Positions 10,640 to 21,301 of a DNA stretch of 64,000 bases are shown here, one piece after another. Below the pieces are notes generated by a model that saw only the letters and a program-made list of their open reading frames with translations, had not been told where the DNA came from and did no database searches. Position 1 is the first letter of the stretch. The number at the start of each line of letters is the position of its first letter. Made by a program: the position numbers and the translations under genes. The DNA is from Fictibacillus sp. b24 (lineage in GTDB: Bacteria; Bacillota; Bacilli; Bacillales; Fictibacillaceae), in assembly GCF_030348825.1 (NCBI RefSeq), contig NZ_JAUCES010000005.1, positions 1-64,000 of the forward strand, in the 5' to 3' direction.

Positions 10640-11410
10640 TTAACCGTTCTTATTTTTATCGTAAATAAGTAAAAGACCTTTTAATGTCAAAAATGGATCA
10701 ACGTGATCGATCACGCTGCTTTCCGCTGCAATTAAATTCGCAAGCCCGCCAGTTGCAATAACTTTTGGCTCAATCGAAGTTTGTTCCTTCATCCTTTTTA
10801 CGATACCCTCTACTTGTCCTACATATCCATAAAGGATACCTGCTTGCATCGCGTTAACGGTGTTCTTTCCGATTACGCCTTCAGGCTTTGCAATCTCAAT
10901 ACGAGGCAGTTTAGCCGCCTTTGTATAGAGCGCTTCTGTGGAAATATTGATTCCAGGTGCGATTGCGCCTCCCATGTACTGTTTATGTTCGTTGATATAA
11001 CAGTACGTCGTAGCCGTGCCAAAATCGACAATAATAAGCGGTGCGTCATATTCATGAATCGCAGCAACCGCATTAACGATTCGGTCAGCCCCAACTTCTC
11101 TGGGGTTTTCGTACTTAATATTTAATCCCGTTTTAATACCAGGCCCTACAACTAACGGACGTTGGTTAAAGTATTTTACACACATGCGCTCTAAAGCGAA
11201 CATGATCGGAGGTACTACAGAAGAAATAATGATTCCTTCAATTTGCTCTTTATGAATATTAACGTGACGGAACAAATCGAGTATGAGCATGCCATATTCG
11301 TCTTCTGTTTTTTCACGTGATGTATGAATTCTCCAATGATGCTTTAATTCATCATTCTCATAGAGTCCTAAAACAATATTCGTATTTCCGACATCAAACA
11401 CAAAAATCAT
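10640..11410 (-). CDS. coaX: Type III pantothenate kinase
   Basis: First step of coenzyme A synthesis: phosphorylation of pantothenate. The 256-residue ASKHA-fold protein starts with the phosphate-binding motif [11 protein letters not shown] (residues 4-14), has [12 protein letters not shown] near residue 105 and the second phosphate region IVDFGTATT near 127. Length and order (coaX-hslO after ftsH) match B. subtilis yacB. A palindromic repeat lies immediately upstream. Confidence 0.95.
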   Translation of the reverse strand: MIFVFDVGNTNIVLGLYENDELKHHWRIHTSREKTEDEYGMLILDLFRHVNIHKEQIEGIIISSVVPPIMFALERMCVKYFNQRPLVVGPGIKTGLNIKYENPREVGADRIVNAVAAIHEYDAPLIIVDFGTATTYCYINEHKQYMGGAIAPGINISTEALYTKAAKLPRIEIAKPEGVIGKNTVNAMQAGILYGYVGQVEGIVKRMKEQTSIEPKVIATGGLANLIAAESSVIDHVDPFLTLKGLLLIYDKNKNG

Positions 11411-11530
11411 GGAATTTGTCCCCGCTTCTTATCTTAAGTTTCTATAATAGTTATAACATAAAACGTATAGGTGTAAAGTAACCCGGCTTATTGTAGTATG
11501 GTTGGAAAATCTTCGGTGCTCTTGGAAGTG

Positions 11531-11658
11531 GTTGATTTCCGTTACAGGTACTCGCTTTCCGCGGGGCAGGCGGTGAGCCACATTTGTACGTTTCACTCTT
11601 AAGTGTCTCACCTGCCCGCCTGTCCCGCAGGAGTCTCGCACCTTTCACTCCAATCCAC
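11531..11658 (-). repeat. 128-bp palindromic intergenic element, copy B
   Basis: Reverse-oriented, well-conserved copy between coaX and ftsH. It faces the divergent copy C 115 bp away. In the apical stem CAC pairs with GTG inside GGTGAG/CTCACC. Confidence 0.92.
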
Positions 11659-11772
11659 CTGTCAGTGAAGAGAAAGAACAAAAAGACGAAAATCATAAGA
11701 GTTAATCCCTGTCAAAAAACAGATTCTAAAGGATTATCGCCAGAGAAGCTTTCAAAAATACTTCTTTGAATA

Positions 11773-11900
11773 GCTAATTGGAGCGGAAGGGCGAGACTCC
11801 TGCAGGATGAGTGGGACAGGTGAGACCATTCAATGACGCAACGCGGCGAATGGGCTAACCGCACACCCTGCGGAAAGCGAGTCCTGCAGCGGAAATTAGC
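11773..11900 (+). repeat. 128-bp palindromic intergenic element, copy C (divergent)
   Basis: Forward copy with many substitutions, yet its ends are GCTAATT and AATTAGC, and its apical stem is CCATTC/GAATGG. Both remain perfectly complementary although both differ from all other copies. Confidence 0.85.
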
Positions 11901-11926
11901 CTCTTCCAAAACTGCAAAGTACATAG

Positions 11927-11961
11927 AAAAAGGACACCTCGACATCTGAGGCATCCTTTTT
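11927..11961 (-). terminator. ftsH terminator
   Basis: Strong hairpin: 11927-11940 pairs with 11948-11961 apart from two mismatches, with A/T-rich ends giving a T-run on the minus strand. Six bases past the ftsH stop. Confidence 0.88.
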
Positions 11962-11966
11962 AAAAA

Positions 11967-13871
11967 TTAATCTTGTTTTGGCTCTTCATCTTTTTTGTTA
12001 AGTGTTACTTTAACATCATCAGATGGATTTGAAATCGTTTTTCTGTCAGGAAGCTGACCTGTCTTAACGAGTTCTTTGATTTGCTCTTCATCAAGCGTTT
12101 CTACAGTTAGCAATGTTTGAGCGATGATCTCTAACTTAGAATTGTGTTCAGTAAGGATCTGACGGCAGCGCTCGTAAGATTCTTTGATGATGCGCTGAAC
12201 TTCTAAGTCGATCTCATGCGCGATTGCGTCACTATAGTTTTGCTCGTTATTGAAGTCTCTTCCTAAGAAGACTTGACCGCCTTGCGATGAACCGAACTGC
12301 ATCGGTCCTAGACGTTCACTCATACCAAACTCAGTAACCATGCGGCGAGCAATTCCAGTCGCACGCTGGAAGTCATTATGAGCACCAGTACTTACTTCTT
12401 TGAACGTAATCTCTTCGGCAACACGGCCTCCAAGAAGTCCAACGATTTTATCTTCTAATTCAGGTTTTGTCATGAAGTAACGGTCCTCTTTAGGAAGCAT
12501 TACTGTGTAACCACCAGCTTGGCCACGAGGGACAACGGTAACTTTATGAACAGTATCTGCACCTTCAAGAACTAAACCAATAACAGTGTGGCCCGCTTCA
12601 TGGTAAGCTACAATGTTCTTTTCTTTTTCAGAAATCACACGGCTCTTTTTCGCAGGTCCTGCAATAACACGGTCGATCGCTTCATCAACGTCATCCATAT
12701 CAATCTTTTTCTTATCAGAACGGGCAGCTACTAACGCCGCTTCGTTCAATAAGTTTTCAAGATCCGCACCAGAGAAACCTGGCGTACGCATTGCAATCGT
12801 TTTTAAGTTAACGTCTTCTGCAAGCGGCTTGTTACGTGCGTGCACTTGAAGTACCTCTTCACGTCCTTTTACATCTGGACGGTTAACCGGAATCTGACGG
12901 TCAAAACGTCCTGGACGAAGAAGGGCAGGATCTAGAATATCGGCACGGTTAGTTGCAGCGATGATGATGATACCTTCGTTTGCACCGAAACCGTCCATTT
13001 CAACTAACAATTGGTTAAGCGTTTGTTCACGCTCGTCATGGCCGCCGCCAAGACCAGCTCCACGCTGACGTCCAACTGCGTCAATTTCATCGATAAAAAT
13101 GATACAAGGCGCATTTTTCTTTGCATTTTCAAACAAGTCACGAACACGTGATGCACCGACACCAACGAACATCTCAACGAAATCAGAACCTGAGATCGAG
13201 AAGAATGGAACGCCAGCTTCTCCTGCTACTGCACGTGCAAGAAGTGTTTTACCAGTACCCGGAGGTCCCACTAAAAGAACACCCTTTGGAATACGGGCAC
13301 CTAAAGCAGAGAATTTACGCGGGTCTTTCAAAAATTCAACAACTTCAACTAGCTCTTGTTTCTCTTCATCTGCACCAGCTACGTCTTTAAACGTAACCTT
13401 TTTCTTTTCTTCGTTATACAGTTTCGCTTTGCTTTTCCCAAAGTTCATAACACGGCTTCCGCCACCTTGGGCCTGGTTCAACAAGAAGAAGAATAAGATA
13501 AAGATAATAACAAACGGAATAATTGAGGTGAAGAATGTCACCCAGCCACTTGTCTGTTCCTGCTGTTTAAATTCTACATTTGCAGAATCAGCAAGCTTTT
13601 CAACCTCAGCAAGTGTGTTACCTGTTAATGGAGCGTTTGTCTGGAATACTTCTCCTTCTTTAGCTCCCTCTAGCTGGCCGCGGACAACATATACGCCGCC
13701 CTCAGGCTGGTAAACGATGCTTTCTACTTTGCCTGATTCAATGTACTTAGTCAGCTGGTCATAACGAATTTCTTTGACTTCATTGTTGTTGCCGTTGAAA
13801 AAGCTAACTACTCCAACTACAACTAAAAAGATTAATAAATAAAATATAGTATTACGGAAGATGCGATTCAT
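11967..13871 (-). CDS. ftsH: ATP-dependent zinc metalloprotease FtsH
   Basis: Membrane-anchored AAA+ protease that degrades membrane and regulatory proteins. The 634 residues contain two membrane segments (about 5-25 and 108-130) around an extracytoplasmic domain, an AAA+ module with Walker A GPPGTGKT (about 200) and Walker B IIFIDEID (about 255), the second region of homology [19 protein letters not shown], and the zinc site HEAGH (about 420). The C-terminal tail is charged. It lies downstream of hprT, as in B. subtilis. Confidence 0.97.
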   Translation of the reverse strand: MNRIFRNTIFYLLIFLVVVGVVSFFNGNNNEVKEIRYDQLTKYIESGKVESIVYQPEGGVYVVRGQLEGAKEGEVFQTNAPLTGNTLAEVEKLADSANVEFKQQEQTSGWVTFFTSIIPFVIIFILFFFLLNQAQGGGSRVMNFGKSKAKLYNEEKKKVTFKDVAGADEEKQELVEVVEFLKDPRKFSALGARIPKGVLLVGPPGTGKTLLARAVAGEAGVPFFSISGSDFVEMFVGVGASRVRDLFENAKKNAPCIIFIDEIDAVGRQRGAGLGGGHDEREQTLNQLLVEMDGFGANEGIIIIAATNRADILDPALLRPGRFDRQIPVNRPDVKGREEVLQVHARNKPLAEDVNLKTIAMRTPGFSGADLENLLNEAALVAARSDKKKIDMDDVDEAIDRVIAGPAKKSRVISEKEKNIVAYHEAGHTVIGLVLEGADTVHKVTVVPRGQAGGYTVMLPKEDRYFMTKPELEDKIVGLLGGRVAEEITFKEVSTGAHNDFQRATGIARRMVTEFGMSERLGPMQFGSSQGGQVFLGRDFNNEQNYSDAIAHEIDLEVQRIIKESYERCRQILTEHNSKLEIIAQTLLTVETLDEEQIKELVKTGQLPDRKTISNPSDDVKVTLNKKDEEPKQD

Positions 13872-13919
13872 TCCTTACCTCCTTAGGCGAACAATCAAAT
13901 CTTATGCGGTTTTTTATTC

Positions 13920-14459
13920 TTACTTTTCGTAGATCTCTGGCTTTAACACGCCAATGTAAGGCAAGTTGCGGTACTTCTCGATGTAGTCTAATCCATAACC
14001 AACAACAAAAGCATCAGGAACGATAAAGCCAGCAAGATCTGGTGCGATATCAACTTTTCGTCCTGTTGGCTTATCCAGCAAAGTTACAATCTTAACCGAT
14101 TTCGCTTTGCGTGCCTTAAATAGTTGTACGAGATAGCTAAGCGTTAATCCACTGTCAATAATATCTTCTACAATGATAACGTCTCGACCTTCTAAGGAAG
14201 TATCTAAATCTTTAACAATTTTTACTTGACCGGAAGAAACGGTAGATGCACCATAGCTGGAAACTGCCATTAAGTCGATCTCGAGATGGATATCCATTCG
14301 TTTAATCAGGTCTGCCATAAAAGGTAGAGCACCTTTTAGAACCCCAATTACTAATGGAAAACTATCCTTATATTCCTCAGAAAGCTCTTTTCCAAGTTCT
14401 TTGATCTTGTTTTGAATAGCTTCTTCGGATATAAGTGTTTCTAAAATTTCATCATGCAT
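13920..14459 (-). CDS. hprT: Hypoxanthine phosphoribosyltransferase
   Basis: Salvages hypoxanthine and guanine with PRPP to IMP and GMP. The 179-residue type I PRTase has the PRPP-binding motif [14 protein letters not shown] (about residues 96-109) and the flexible-loop region [12 protein letters not shown] chose the ATG at 14459, ten bases after AGGAGG; the longer in-frame TTG lies only one base after that site. It lies between tilS and ftsH, as in other Bacillus genomes. Confidence 0.95.
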   Translation of the reverse strand: MHDEILETLISEEAIQNKIKELGKELSEEYKDSFPLVIGVLKGALPFMADLIKRMDIHLEIDLMAVSSYGASTVSSGQVKIVKDLDTSLEGRDVIIVEDIIDSGLTLSYLVQLFKARKAKSVKIVTLLDKPTGRKVDIAPDLAGFIVPDAFVVGYGLDYIEKYRNLPYIGVLKPEIYEK

Positions 14460-14473
14460 GTTCAACAAGCCTC

Positions 14474-15871
14474 CTAGACGTCATGGCGATTTTTTTGAAA
14501 GCGTAAAATAACCCAATGTTCAGATTGATCTAAAGAATAGCGTCGAGTGTGTTTCAGTCCGGGAAGCCAAACGATCTCGCCGTTTGCATCAACTACAATC
14601 GGCCAAACTTTCCGTTCTTCATGCGGCACTTTAGCATCAATAAATATATCTTTTAATTTCCGAGAACCGACGCCGGCAATCGCCATCCGGTCACCTGGTT
14701 TTCGGCTGCGAACACGCAACGGGAGACTTACATCTTTCATTGAAAACACAAAAACATCTTTTCCTCTTAGTAAAGCGGGCTCACGATCTGTTATTTCAGC
14801 AATAACCATTCCATTTGGCAATTCCACACTGCCTGGCAGCTTTAGTGAATAGTCATATGACCATTCCTCATTTTTTACGTCCTGCTCAAAACTTAATAAA
14901 CATCTGTCATAAGTTCGGCTGACAACTAAACCTGACGGAAAATGCAAAGACCCAGATGGATGCTCACTTCCGAGCAAACTAAGAAAGTTTTCCTTATGTA
15001 CAGAGGAAAGAGATGAAGGATTAATTTTATACAGATAGTTCAATATTAGTGTAATCCCTCTTTTTTGTAAAGGAATAGGCATCTTGTTAAAAGCGGATAC
15101 AGATAACTCTATTTTCCCCTCTGTTTGACTGATTAAAACCTTTTCTAACTCTATTTCAGCCAGTTTCAATATATACGCTTCATCTTCAGAAATAGTTTCA
15201 CTTAAATGCTGAAATCTTTCATGTACACTAGGGTTTTCCTTTTTTAAAAAAGGAAGAACATTTTTTCTGAATCTGTTTCGTACATATTTGTCACTCTCAT
15301 TGCTTGAATCATAAACGGGAAATAGGTTTTCTACTTTACAATAATGCTCGATTTGCTTCTTTGTTATTCCTAAAAAGGGACGAATTATTTCTCCATTTGC
15401 AAACGGCCGCCTTACAGGAATTCCTCCTAAGCTTAAGCCTTCACTGCCTCTTGTCATTCTCATGAGGATCGTTTCTACTTGGTCATCACCGTGGTGCGCA
15501 AGTGCGAGTGCATCTGCTTGATGTTTGTTCATCACTTCTTCAAAGAACTTATATCTGCAAGTTCTTGCAGCTGTTTGAAGCGATAAGCCATGTTCTCTTT
15601 GATAACTTGCAACATCCCCATTGCCGCCTTCAAATACAATATTTCGTTCATCACAAAAGCTTTTAACAAAAGCAAGCTCTTTAGCAGATTCTTCACCCCG
15701 AAGCTGGTGGTCGAATGAAGCTGCAATTACTTTGATTTTATAAAAAGAGGACCTTTTCCACAAATAATGCAATAAAGCTAACGAATCAGGTCCGCCAGAA
15801 ACACCTATCACTACTTTTGAGACCGATGAAAGAAGCTGGTGTTTTCTAATAAAGTTCTCCACTTCCTGCAA
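14474..15871 (-). CDS. tilS: tRNA(Ile)-lysidine synthase
   Basis: Modifies C34 of the CAU-anticodon tRNA-Ile to lysidine. The PP-loop [14 protein letters not shown] lies near residues 21-34 and the [13 protein letters not shown] motif near 133. The C-terminal TilS domains are present. The start is uncertain: TTG at 15871 has a good AAGGAG nine bases upstream (465 residues), while an upstream TTG at 15895 would add eight residues without a clear ribosome binding site. TilS and HprT interact with FtsH in B. subtilis, and the genes are adjacent here. Confidence 0.93.
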   Translation of the reverse strand: MQEVENFIRKHQLLSSVSKVVIGVSGGPDSLALLHYLWKRSSFYKIKVIAASFDHQLRGEESAKELAFVKSFCDERNIVFEGGNGDVASYQREHGLSLQTAARTCRYKFFEEVMNKHQADALALAHHGDDQVETILMRMTRGSEGLSLGGIPVRRPFANGEIIRPFLGITKKQIEHYCKVENLFPVYDSSNESDKYVRNRFRKNVLPFLKKENPSVHERFQHLSETISEDEAYILKLAEIELEKVLISQTEGKIELSVSAFNKMPIPLQKRGITLILNYLYKINPSSLSSVHKENFLSLLGSEHPSGSLHFPSGLVVSRTYDRCLLSFEQDVKNEEWSYDYSLKLPGSVELPNGMVIAEITDREPALLRGKDVFVFSMKDVSLPLRVRSRKPGDRMAIAGVGSRKLKDIFIDAKVPHEERKVWPIVVDANGEIVWLPGLKHTRRYSLDQSEHWVILRFQKNRHDV

Positions 15872-15967
15872 AGCGAACCGCTCCTTCACTTTCAAAATCT
15901 TTTTAAAAGGCTGTTCTTAGTTAGCGTACTGCTTTTTGGCAATCTTGTTCCTTCTCTCCATTGACAA

Positions 15968-16095
15968 GTTGATTGGAGTGGAAGGTGCGAGACTCCTGCG
16001 GGACGAGCGGTCAGGTGAGACCCTTAAAGGCGCAAGGCGGCAAGGGGCTCACCGGTCGCCCCGCGGAAAGCGAAGCACCTGGAACGCAAGTCAAC
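15968..16095 (+). repeat. 128-bp palindromic intergenic element, copy D
   Basis: Forward copy between yabT and tilS. The apical stem is of the CCCTT/AAGGG type and the middle stem is CGA/TCG rather than CAGGC/GCCTG, again keeping complementarity. No separate terminator is visible after yabT. Confidence 0.9.
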
Positions 16096-16171
16096 TACAC
16101 ACAAGAGCAACTTAGTCTTACGAAAATGCCTTTTAAAAATCATAACAAAGAAATGCAGGAACTAACACCAT

Positions 16172-17146
16172 TTACATCGTCTGACCGAGCATGTAAAACA
16201 AGTACACAACAAAAACAAAGGTAAACACTAAAAAAGTTTCTGCGATAAAACTGCTTTTCTTTTTCTTTTGACCTTGTCTCGTTGCAGTCTGTTGAGGAGC
16301 TTGCTGGCTCTGCTTTTTGGGTGATCTGGCTTTATCCCTGTCATTTAACAAAAGAACGAGTTCATTTCTCATCTCTTCTGCATAACGGTATTTTCCGTTC
16401 CACGCTTTTTCCAATATAGAAGCGTATGGCTTCAGCATCGGACTTCCTGCTATTTTCGCTTTCATTTGTTTTTCAGGATCAGCACTTTTCGAAAATCGTG
16501 AAGGGTAAGCCAAGTTCACCATTACCATCCCTGCTGAGAACAGATCATATGAGGGCTCTGCTTTTCGGGATCCCTTCCCCCAGTATCCCCTATCATAGAA
16601 TTCGGTATATTCCTTGATCGATCTGTCCATCACAGTTGTTCCTCCAACGTCTATCCATCTGATGCGATAGGGAGGTCCTGTTACGAGTAGATTATCAGGC
16701 TTTAAATCACCAAATGCCCATCCAGCCTGATGCAGTGTATGAAGATCTGTCAGAAGCTGCACGAGCAAAATGCCGGCCCACTCTGAAGATTTTGTTTTCA
16801 TAAAATCAAACAGCGTTTCTCCTTTTAAGTACTCCATCGCATAAAAAGGATACGTGCTATTACGTGCCACCCAGTCATCCACATCGATTAAAGAAGGTCC
16901 AAGGACTTTCCCCTGGACCTTAGAAAAACGCTTCAGTACATTCACTTCAGATGTGATTGACATCTGATCATGTCCGATTTTAAGGGCGACCACTCCACGA
17001 TCTGAATCAGCCAGATAGACTGCGCCTGTCGCTCCATATCCTAGACGGCGTCGGATTCGATACTTAGAGTGATTCCACTTTCCGCGGATTTCCTCACCAA
17101 CAACTAAGTTACATACCGGACTCGTTCGTATATCCTGGGGCATCAT
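16172..17146 (-). CDS. yabT: Membrane-anchored serine/threonine protein kinase (YabT)
   Basis: Hanks-type kinase; in B. subtilis YabT is active during sporulation and phosphorylates RecA. The 324 residues show the glycine loop LGYGATGAVYLA, the lysine in VALKIG, the catalytic loop GDLKPDNLLV and DVG in place of DFG (also seen in YabT). One C-terminal membrane segment follows (FLVFTFVFVVYLFYMLG). An extracellular sensor domain is absent. The ATG at 17146 follows AAGGAG; the longer frame lacks a site. It overlaps yabS by 38 bp. Confidence 0.9.
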   Translation of the reverse strand: MMPQDIRTSPVCNLVVGEEIRGKWNHSKYRIRRRLGYGATGAVYLADSDRGVVALKIGHDQMSITSEVNVLKRFSKVQGKVLGPSLIDVDDWVARNSTYPFYAMEYLKGETLFDFMKTKSSEWAGILLVQLLTDLHTLHQAGWAFGDLKPDNLLVTGPPYRIRWIDVGGTTVMDRSIKEYTEFYDRGYWGKGSRKAEPSYDLFSAGMVMVNLAYPSRFSKSADPEKQMKAKIAGSPMLKPYASILEKAWNGKYRYAEEMRNELVLLLNDRDKARSPKKQSQQAPQQTATRQGQKKKKSSFIAETFLVFTFVFVVYLFYMLGQTM

Positions 17147-17861
17147 CGGACGAGAATCTCCTTTTCGACGAACGTTTGCGACCAAAAGCGGCAATTCCTT
17201 CTTTTATAGCAGGTCCCGTTGGTGTGATTCCACCAAGTGTAATTTTAGAGAAGATTTTACCGATCGAGTCTAGTTTGGATGACCAGCTTAATAACTCTTC
17301 CGCTTCTGATCTTTTCCCTGGGAAGACATAGATCGAAAACTCATTATCACCGATTCTGGAATTTAACGAGATAGATAGATCAAGCAGAGATTCTTGAACC
17401 GTAAGCATCTTGTCTTCCATCGAGCCTGAAGCATCGATTAGAACCAAGATTTCGAGATTCATTGTTTCTCCCATCTCATCTACAACTTCAATGACTTCCC
17501 CTCGTTTATCGGGAGGAAGGTCTTCCATCGTCGACTGACTTCCTAGTATTTGCTGCAATTCAGCGTTAACGACTCCTTTTATCGTTTGAGCCATAGCTTT
17601 TTGTGTGACCATCTTAACGGTTTGTGCTAGCTGCTTTGTGTACACCACCTGACTGATTCCACCGCCAGCCATTGCAATTTCCTCAACTTCTTTTAAACCT
17701 TGTCTATGATACTCAGGAGCATTTTCGTTAAGTACACCGATGACATTAACAGCAATTCCTTGTTCGTGAGCAAGTGCAGCCATCGCTACTGGATCTTCAC
17801 CTTGGTTTGAACACCCATCTGTAATAAGCAATATTTGACGCAACGTCCCTTTGTTCCGCAT
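17109..17861 (-). CDS. yabS: VWA-domain protein (YabS)
   Basis: A 250-residue protein with a von Willebrand factor A fold. The metal-site motif DASGSMEDK lies near residue 143, and a second DGCSN motif near the start (residues 14-18). It corresponds to YabS of B. subtilis, encoded between spoIIE and yabT; its biochemical role is unknown. The start ATG follows AGAGGGG. The 3' end overlaps yabT, so the two proteins are probably made together. An array of 21-bp units lies about 115 bp upstream. Confidence 0.85.
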   Translation of the reverse strand: MRNKGTLRQILLITDGCSNQGEDPVAMAALAHEQGIAVNVIGVLNENAPEYHRQGLKEVEEIAMAGGGISQVVYTKQLAQTVKMVTQKAMAQTIKGVVNAELQQILGSQSTMEDLPPDKRGEVIEVVDEMGETMNLEILVLIDASGSMEDKMLTVQESLLDLSISLNSRIGDNEFSIYVFPGKRSEAEELLSWSSKLDSIGKIFSKITLGGITPTGPAIKEGIAAFGRKRSSKRRFSSDDAPGYTNESGM

Positions 17862-17975
17862 TACTCTAACCCCTCTCGCGTACGAATTTTAACTATTACC
17901 ATCATCGTCAAGAAAGTTATGGTTTATACGCGTAAACGAGACCGGTTAATCTGCGTTCGGGGTGCTGACTTAAAA

Positions 17976-18101
17976 TACTGTCGAGTCTCAGCTATTTACT
18001 GTCGACTTTTTAAAATTTACTGTCCACTTTCATCAAAATACTGTCCACTTCTTGAGTTTTACTGTCCACTTTTGAGAAAATACTGTCCGCTTTTTAATTT
18101 C
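17976..18101. repeat. 21-bp periodic array 1 (six units)
   Basis: TACTGTC starts at 17976, 17997, 18018, 18039, 18060 and 18081, exactly 21 bp apart. The rest of each unit is degenerate, T/A-rich, often CACTTTT. It lies between spoIIE and yabS. No gene is visible in 17862-18169. Confidence 0.9.
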
Positions 18102-18127
18102 TGCAGCAAGTTTATGGACGAGCATAC

Positions 18128-18157
18128 AAAAAGACCCCTCTAAAAAGAGGGATCTCC
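18128..18157 (-). terminator. spoIIE terminator
   Basis: AGACCCCTC (18132-18140) and GAGGGATCT (18147-18155) pair with one wobble; a T-run follows on the minus strand. Confidence 0.8.
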
Positions 18158-18169
18158 TATTATCTTAAT

Positions 18170-20665
18170 CTATTGAGCTTTTTTGCGGCTGATGTTCACT
18201 TTCGGATAATGAGGTACCGTTGCCCACTTTGGAATGTTCTTTTCAATCTTTGTCACTGCAACCGTCATGTCGTCCTCTATTCCGTTATTTCCAGTACGGA
18301 TGACTTCTTCCATAATCAGATCTGCTATTTCCTGAGGATCATCGGTATCGATCTCTCTGATCTTGCGCTTCAGCCACGCATCAATGTTCTCGATATGACG
18401 AGGGGCTTCATAGATACCGTCACTCATCATGATTAAAATATCCCCTGCTTTTAACTGCTCATCAACAACGTCCACATCAAAATCCTGTATGATCCCCATA
18501 GGGAGGTTGCTCGCTTCAACCGTCTTAATCTGATCACCACGTTTAATAAAACTCGGCGTGGATCCGATTTTTAAAAACTTAGCAGATGCATCTTGCAGAT
18601 CGATCATTGCAAGATCCAGCGTTGAGAAAATTTCGTCTGTCGTACGCAAAGAGAGAACCGAGTTGACTGACTTAATGGCTACTTCTTCTTCAATTCCGGA
18701 TTGAAGAATCTTTTGAAGCAGCTGCAGCGTTTCGTTGCTTTCGATGAAAGCTCGTTCTCCGTTACCCATTCCATCTGCGATCGCAACCGCAAATTTCCCA
18801 GCACCGATCTCTATCGTCGAATGACTATCTCCAGAAAGCCACGCTCCCCCTTTCGCAGCGGAAGCAATTCCGGTTTCAACCACAAATTCTCTAGCCGAAT
18901 GAAACGATAGATGACAGTAGCCTGTTGCGTAGTTCGCACACTCCTCATGTGTAACAAGAATCGTTTCTTCTAAAATATCAGAAAGGATTGGCGCAATCAG
19001 CTTTTCAGCGATCCCTGAACCGCCACAATAAGGAATGGTCATTTCAATATCAACATTTGATGTTTCTAAGCTGTAAATATCTACGTGACCTACATCGATT
19101 CCTGCTTGAGACAGAGAATCTTTAATCTGCTCTTCTTGAATCTGATGGTTCTCTTGTTCACGCTGAATCTCTTTTGCAAAGTCACCCATAACCTGTGAAA
19201 CGCCCATCAGCTGATCAGCTACTAAACGGCGGCTTTCTTGCACTTGTATCTTTAATTTTTGGGAAGCTCTGTATTGAGTCAGCTCTTGTTTCATCAAGTC
19301 TGTTATCTTTTCAGGCTTGATGCAGTGCCTTTCCCAGTCACGCTTTAATTTTCTGTCCTTGATATCACTGTAATCCTCTTGCTCCACCATTAGTTTAGTC
19401 ATAAGATCGTATGTCGTTGTAAAATTTTGAGCCCAGCACTGTTCCTTTTTAAAACACGTCTGGCACGTCTTTTCTGTAATATTGCTTAAGAAAAGATCTA
19501 CTTCACGTGAGCTTTCTTCTTCATTTAGCGAAGAACCTACCGATTGAAACGAGTGTGACAACGCTTGAAAAAGACTCGAAAATCGTTCTACACGGCTTGC
19601 CGTTACATCCCGGATCTTTTTCAAATATTGCTGCTGCTGCATCGAATGCTCCCTTGTACCAGGCACATATTTCGAGATGTTGCTGATCGCCGTTTTCGGT
19701 GTTAATAGGAAGAGCAGAACAGCAAAGCCAGACTCCATCAGTGTTGATGTGATCTCAGCCCGACCCTCACCATACAGACCAATCAGCACGGTACCGATGA
19801 TCAGCCCTAAGCTCACACCAAACCGCTTCCCTTCTTTCAAAAGACCCCCGAGCAAACCAGAGAACGCTAAGAGACTCATCTGAGACAAACTAGCCACTTG
19901 GGCGAGACTAAGGATAAGACCTGTCACAACCCCAACGGTCGATCCGATCGCTGCTCCTCCTACAAACGCAAACAGCAATACTAAATAACGGGAAACAACA
20001 TGTTCTACTGAAACATCATTGATCTGCCAGCCGATTGTTCCAGTCATCACAGATGCGAGCAGAATCATTAAGCATACGATTTCTTCATTTTTTAAAGATT
20101 GAGGAATTTTTTTATTCGTTAAAAGCGGTATGCTTTGAAGAAAGATTAACGTGAGGACTAAGCTTAATCCCCCTTCTACAAGCGCCAGCATTGTATCGAC
20201 CCGCTCTAATCCACCCTCGCCAAACATAGAAAATAAAGTTCGTGTGATTAAAGAGGAGCCAAAAACTAAAAGAGGCAAAGTTTGTATACGGTTCTTTATG
20301 AAAAGATCTGTCCCTTTTTGGAGACATGCATAAACGAGCAAGGCACTTATAAAGAATAAAGCATTCATCGGCTGAAGTGACATCGCTCCTGCCAATACAG
20401 CAAATACGGCAATGCCTGTCCGCTCTTTTCTTAAAACAAAGACACTGGCCGCAAAAGGTAAAGCGAATGGAGACATCTCAGCCAAAATCATAGCTCGTCC
20501 TAACAAAAAGCCAATTCCAAACAACAGCATTCTCCAATTAAAAATGCTCTGGTTCAAAAGCTGAAGCCATCTCTTACTCGTTTTATAAACCGCTTGCTGG
20601 CCTTTTTCTACCCACACCATTCCCCTGATCGGTTCGAGTACTTCTTGTTCAACCTTCTGCCACAT
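18170..20665 (-). CDS. spoIIE: Stage II sporulation protein E (serine phosphatase)
   Basis: Membrane PP2C phosphatase that dephosphorylates SpoIIAA and thereby activates sigma-F in the forespore; also acts at the asymmetric septum with FtsZ. The 831 residues comprise about ten membrane helices (roughly 45-320), a central regulatory region with conserved cysteines, and the PP2C domain with AIADGMGNGERA (about 615), MMSDGIYEAP (about 745) and EDDMTVAV near the C-terminus. The ATG at 20665 is preferred over an in-frame GTG at 20677 that lies in the ribosome binding site. The promoter has 22-bp spacing. Confidence 0.96.
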   Translation of the reverse strand: MWQKVEQEVLEPIRGMVWVEKGQQAVYKTSKRWLQLLNQSIFNWRMLLFGIGFLLGRAMILAEMSPFALPFAASVFVLRKERTGIAVFAVLAGAMSLQPMNALFFISALLVYACLQKGTDLFIKNRIQTLPLLVFGSSLITRTLFSMFGEGGLERVDTMLALVEGGLSLVLTLIFLQSIPLLTNKKIPQSLKNEEIVCLMILLASVMTGTIGWQINDVSVEHVVSRYLVLLFAFVGGAAIGSTVGVVTGLILSLAQVASLSQMSLLAFSGLLGGLLKEGKRFGVSLGLIIGTVLIGLYGEGRAEITSTLMESGFAVLLFLLTPKTAISNISKYVPGTREHSMQQQQYLKKIRDVTASRVERFSSLFQALSHSFQSVGSSLNEEESSREVDLFLSNITEKTCQTCFKKEQCWAQNFTTTYDLMTKLMVEQEDYSDIKDRKLKRDWERHCIKPEKITDLMKQELTQYRASQKLKIQVQESRRLVADQLMGVSQVMGDFAKEIQREQENHQIQEEQIKDSLSQAGIDVGHVDIYSLETSNVDIEMTIPYCGGSGIAEKLIAPILSDILEETILVTHEECANYATGYCHLSFHSAREFVVETGIASAAKGGAWLSGDSHSTIEIGAGKFAVAIADGMGNGERAFIESNETLQLLQKILQSGIEEEVAIKSVNSVLSLRTTDEIFSTLDLAMIDLQDASAKFLKIGSTPSFIKRGDQIKTVEASNLPMGIIQDFDVDVVDEQLKAGDILIMMSDGIYEAPRHIENIDAWLKRKIREIDTDDPQEIADLIMEEVIRTGNNGIEDDMTVAVTKIEKNIPKWATVPHYPKVNISRKKAQ

Positions 20666-20698
20666 CCCATACACCACCCGTTTCCAATTTGTGTAACC

Positions 20699-20732
20699 AT
20701 TATAAACAGGTTTAGAACAAAGATTTTGTCAA
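20699..20732 (-). promoter_or_regulatory. spoIIE promoter with 22-bp spacer and Spo0A-box-like sequence
   Basis: On the minus strand TTGACA (20727-20732) and TATAAT (20699-20704) are 22 bp apart. Spo0A-activated sigma-A promoters of spoIIE and spoIIG have the same unusually long spacing of 21-22 bp. TTTGTCAAAA overlapping the -35 is one base from the Spo0A box TGTCGAA. Confidence 0.75.
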
Positions 20733-20975
20733 AAGAACAATGTTGGTCCAAAAAACTTCTCGACGGACTTCACCACTATTTCACGAAAGTAAAGCAAAAG
20801 CGGACACCATTCGTACAAAAAAGAAAAAGGAATTTTCATTTTTAAAAGTATTAGGGAGAATTATGAAGAAAAATAAAAGTGATTCATTGGGGAAGTTAGT
20901 TTTCGAGTTTCAGGTTGTTCCCATTAAGCACGGTCTTGGTGTTGTTAAGGTACGTATTCTTTTATTTCTTACACG

Positions 20976-21101
20976 TTCGCGCGGCTACCCTTCATCTACG
21001 CGCAGTCGAATGAGGTTTACGCGCAGCTGAGCTTCATTCTCACGCACAAACGAACGATTCGCCCGCGCTTCTCGGGGATTTGCGCGCACCACAGACTATA
21101 T
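20976..21101. repeat. 21-bp periodic array 2 (about six units, GC-rich)
   Basis: The core T-A-C-G-C-G-C-A recurs at 20976, 20997, 21018, 21039, 21060 and 21081 with increasing degeneracy in the middle units. The period is 21 bp. It lies upstream of spoIIE. The remainder of 20733-21300 shows no gene. Confidence 0.75.
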
Positions 21102-21301
21102 AGGAGATTTTCTGTATCAAATTAGGATTTTACGCACGAAAGTAAGGGAGTTCCAGCTATTAATATCAGAAATCTTATGAGCTAATACGAAAATTTCAGA
21201 GGGATTTTAATAATATCTTGCTTAATCCTGCAATACAATCACACTGTTTAGCTTTGCGAGACAATCATCATGCGAACTTGAATAACTATGAAATAAACAA
21301 T

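Noticed and set aside
17109-17194. Longer YabT N-terminus overlapping yabS by 86 bp
   Set aside because: The ATG at 17146 has a clear AAGGAG and gives the length of B. subtilis YabT relatives; the extra residues are basic and unlike the family.
17976-18101. CRISPR array
   Set aside because: The 21-bp units have no separate identical repeats and unique spacers, and no cas genes are present.
20740-21030. Plus-strand frame of 96 codons upstream of spoIIE
   Set aside because: It starts in the spoIIE promoter region and crosses a periodic repeat; composition is unlike a protein.
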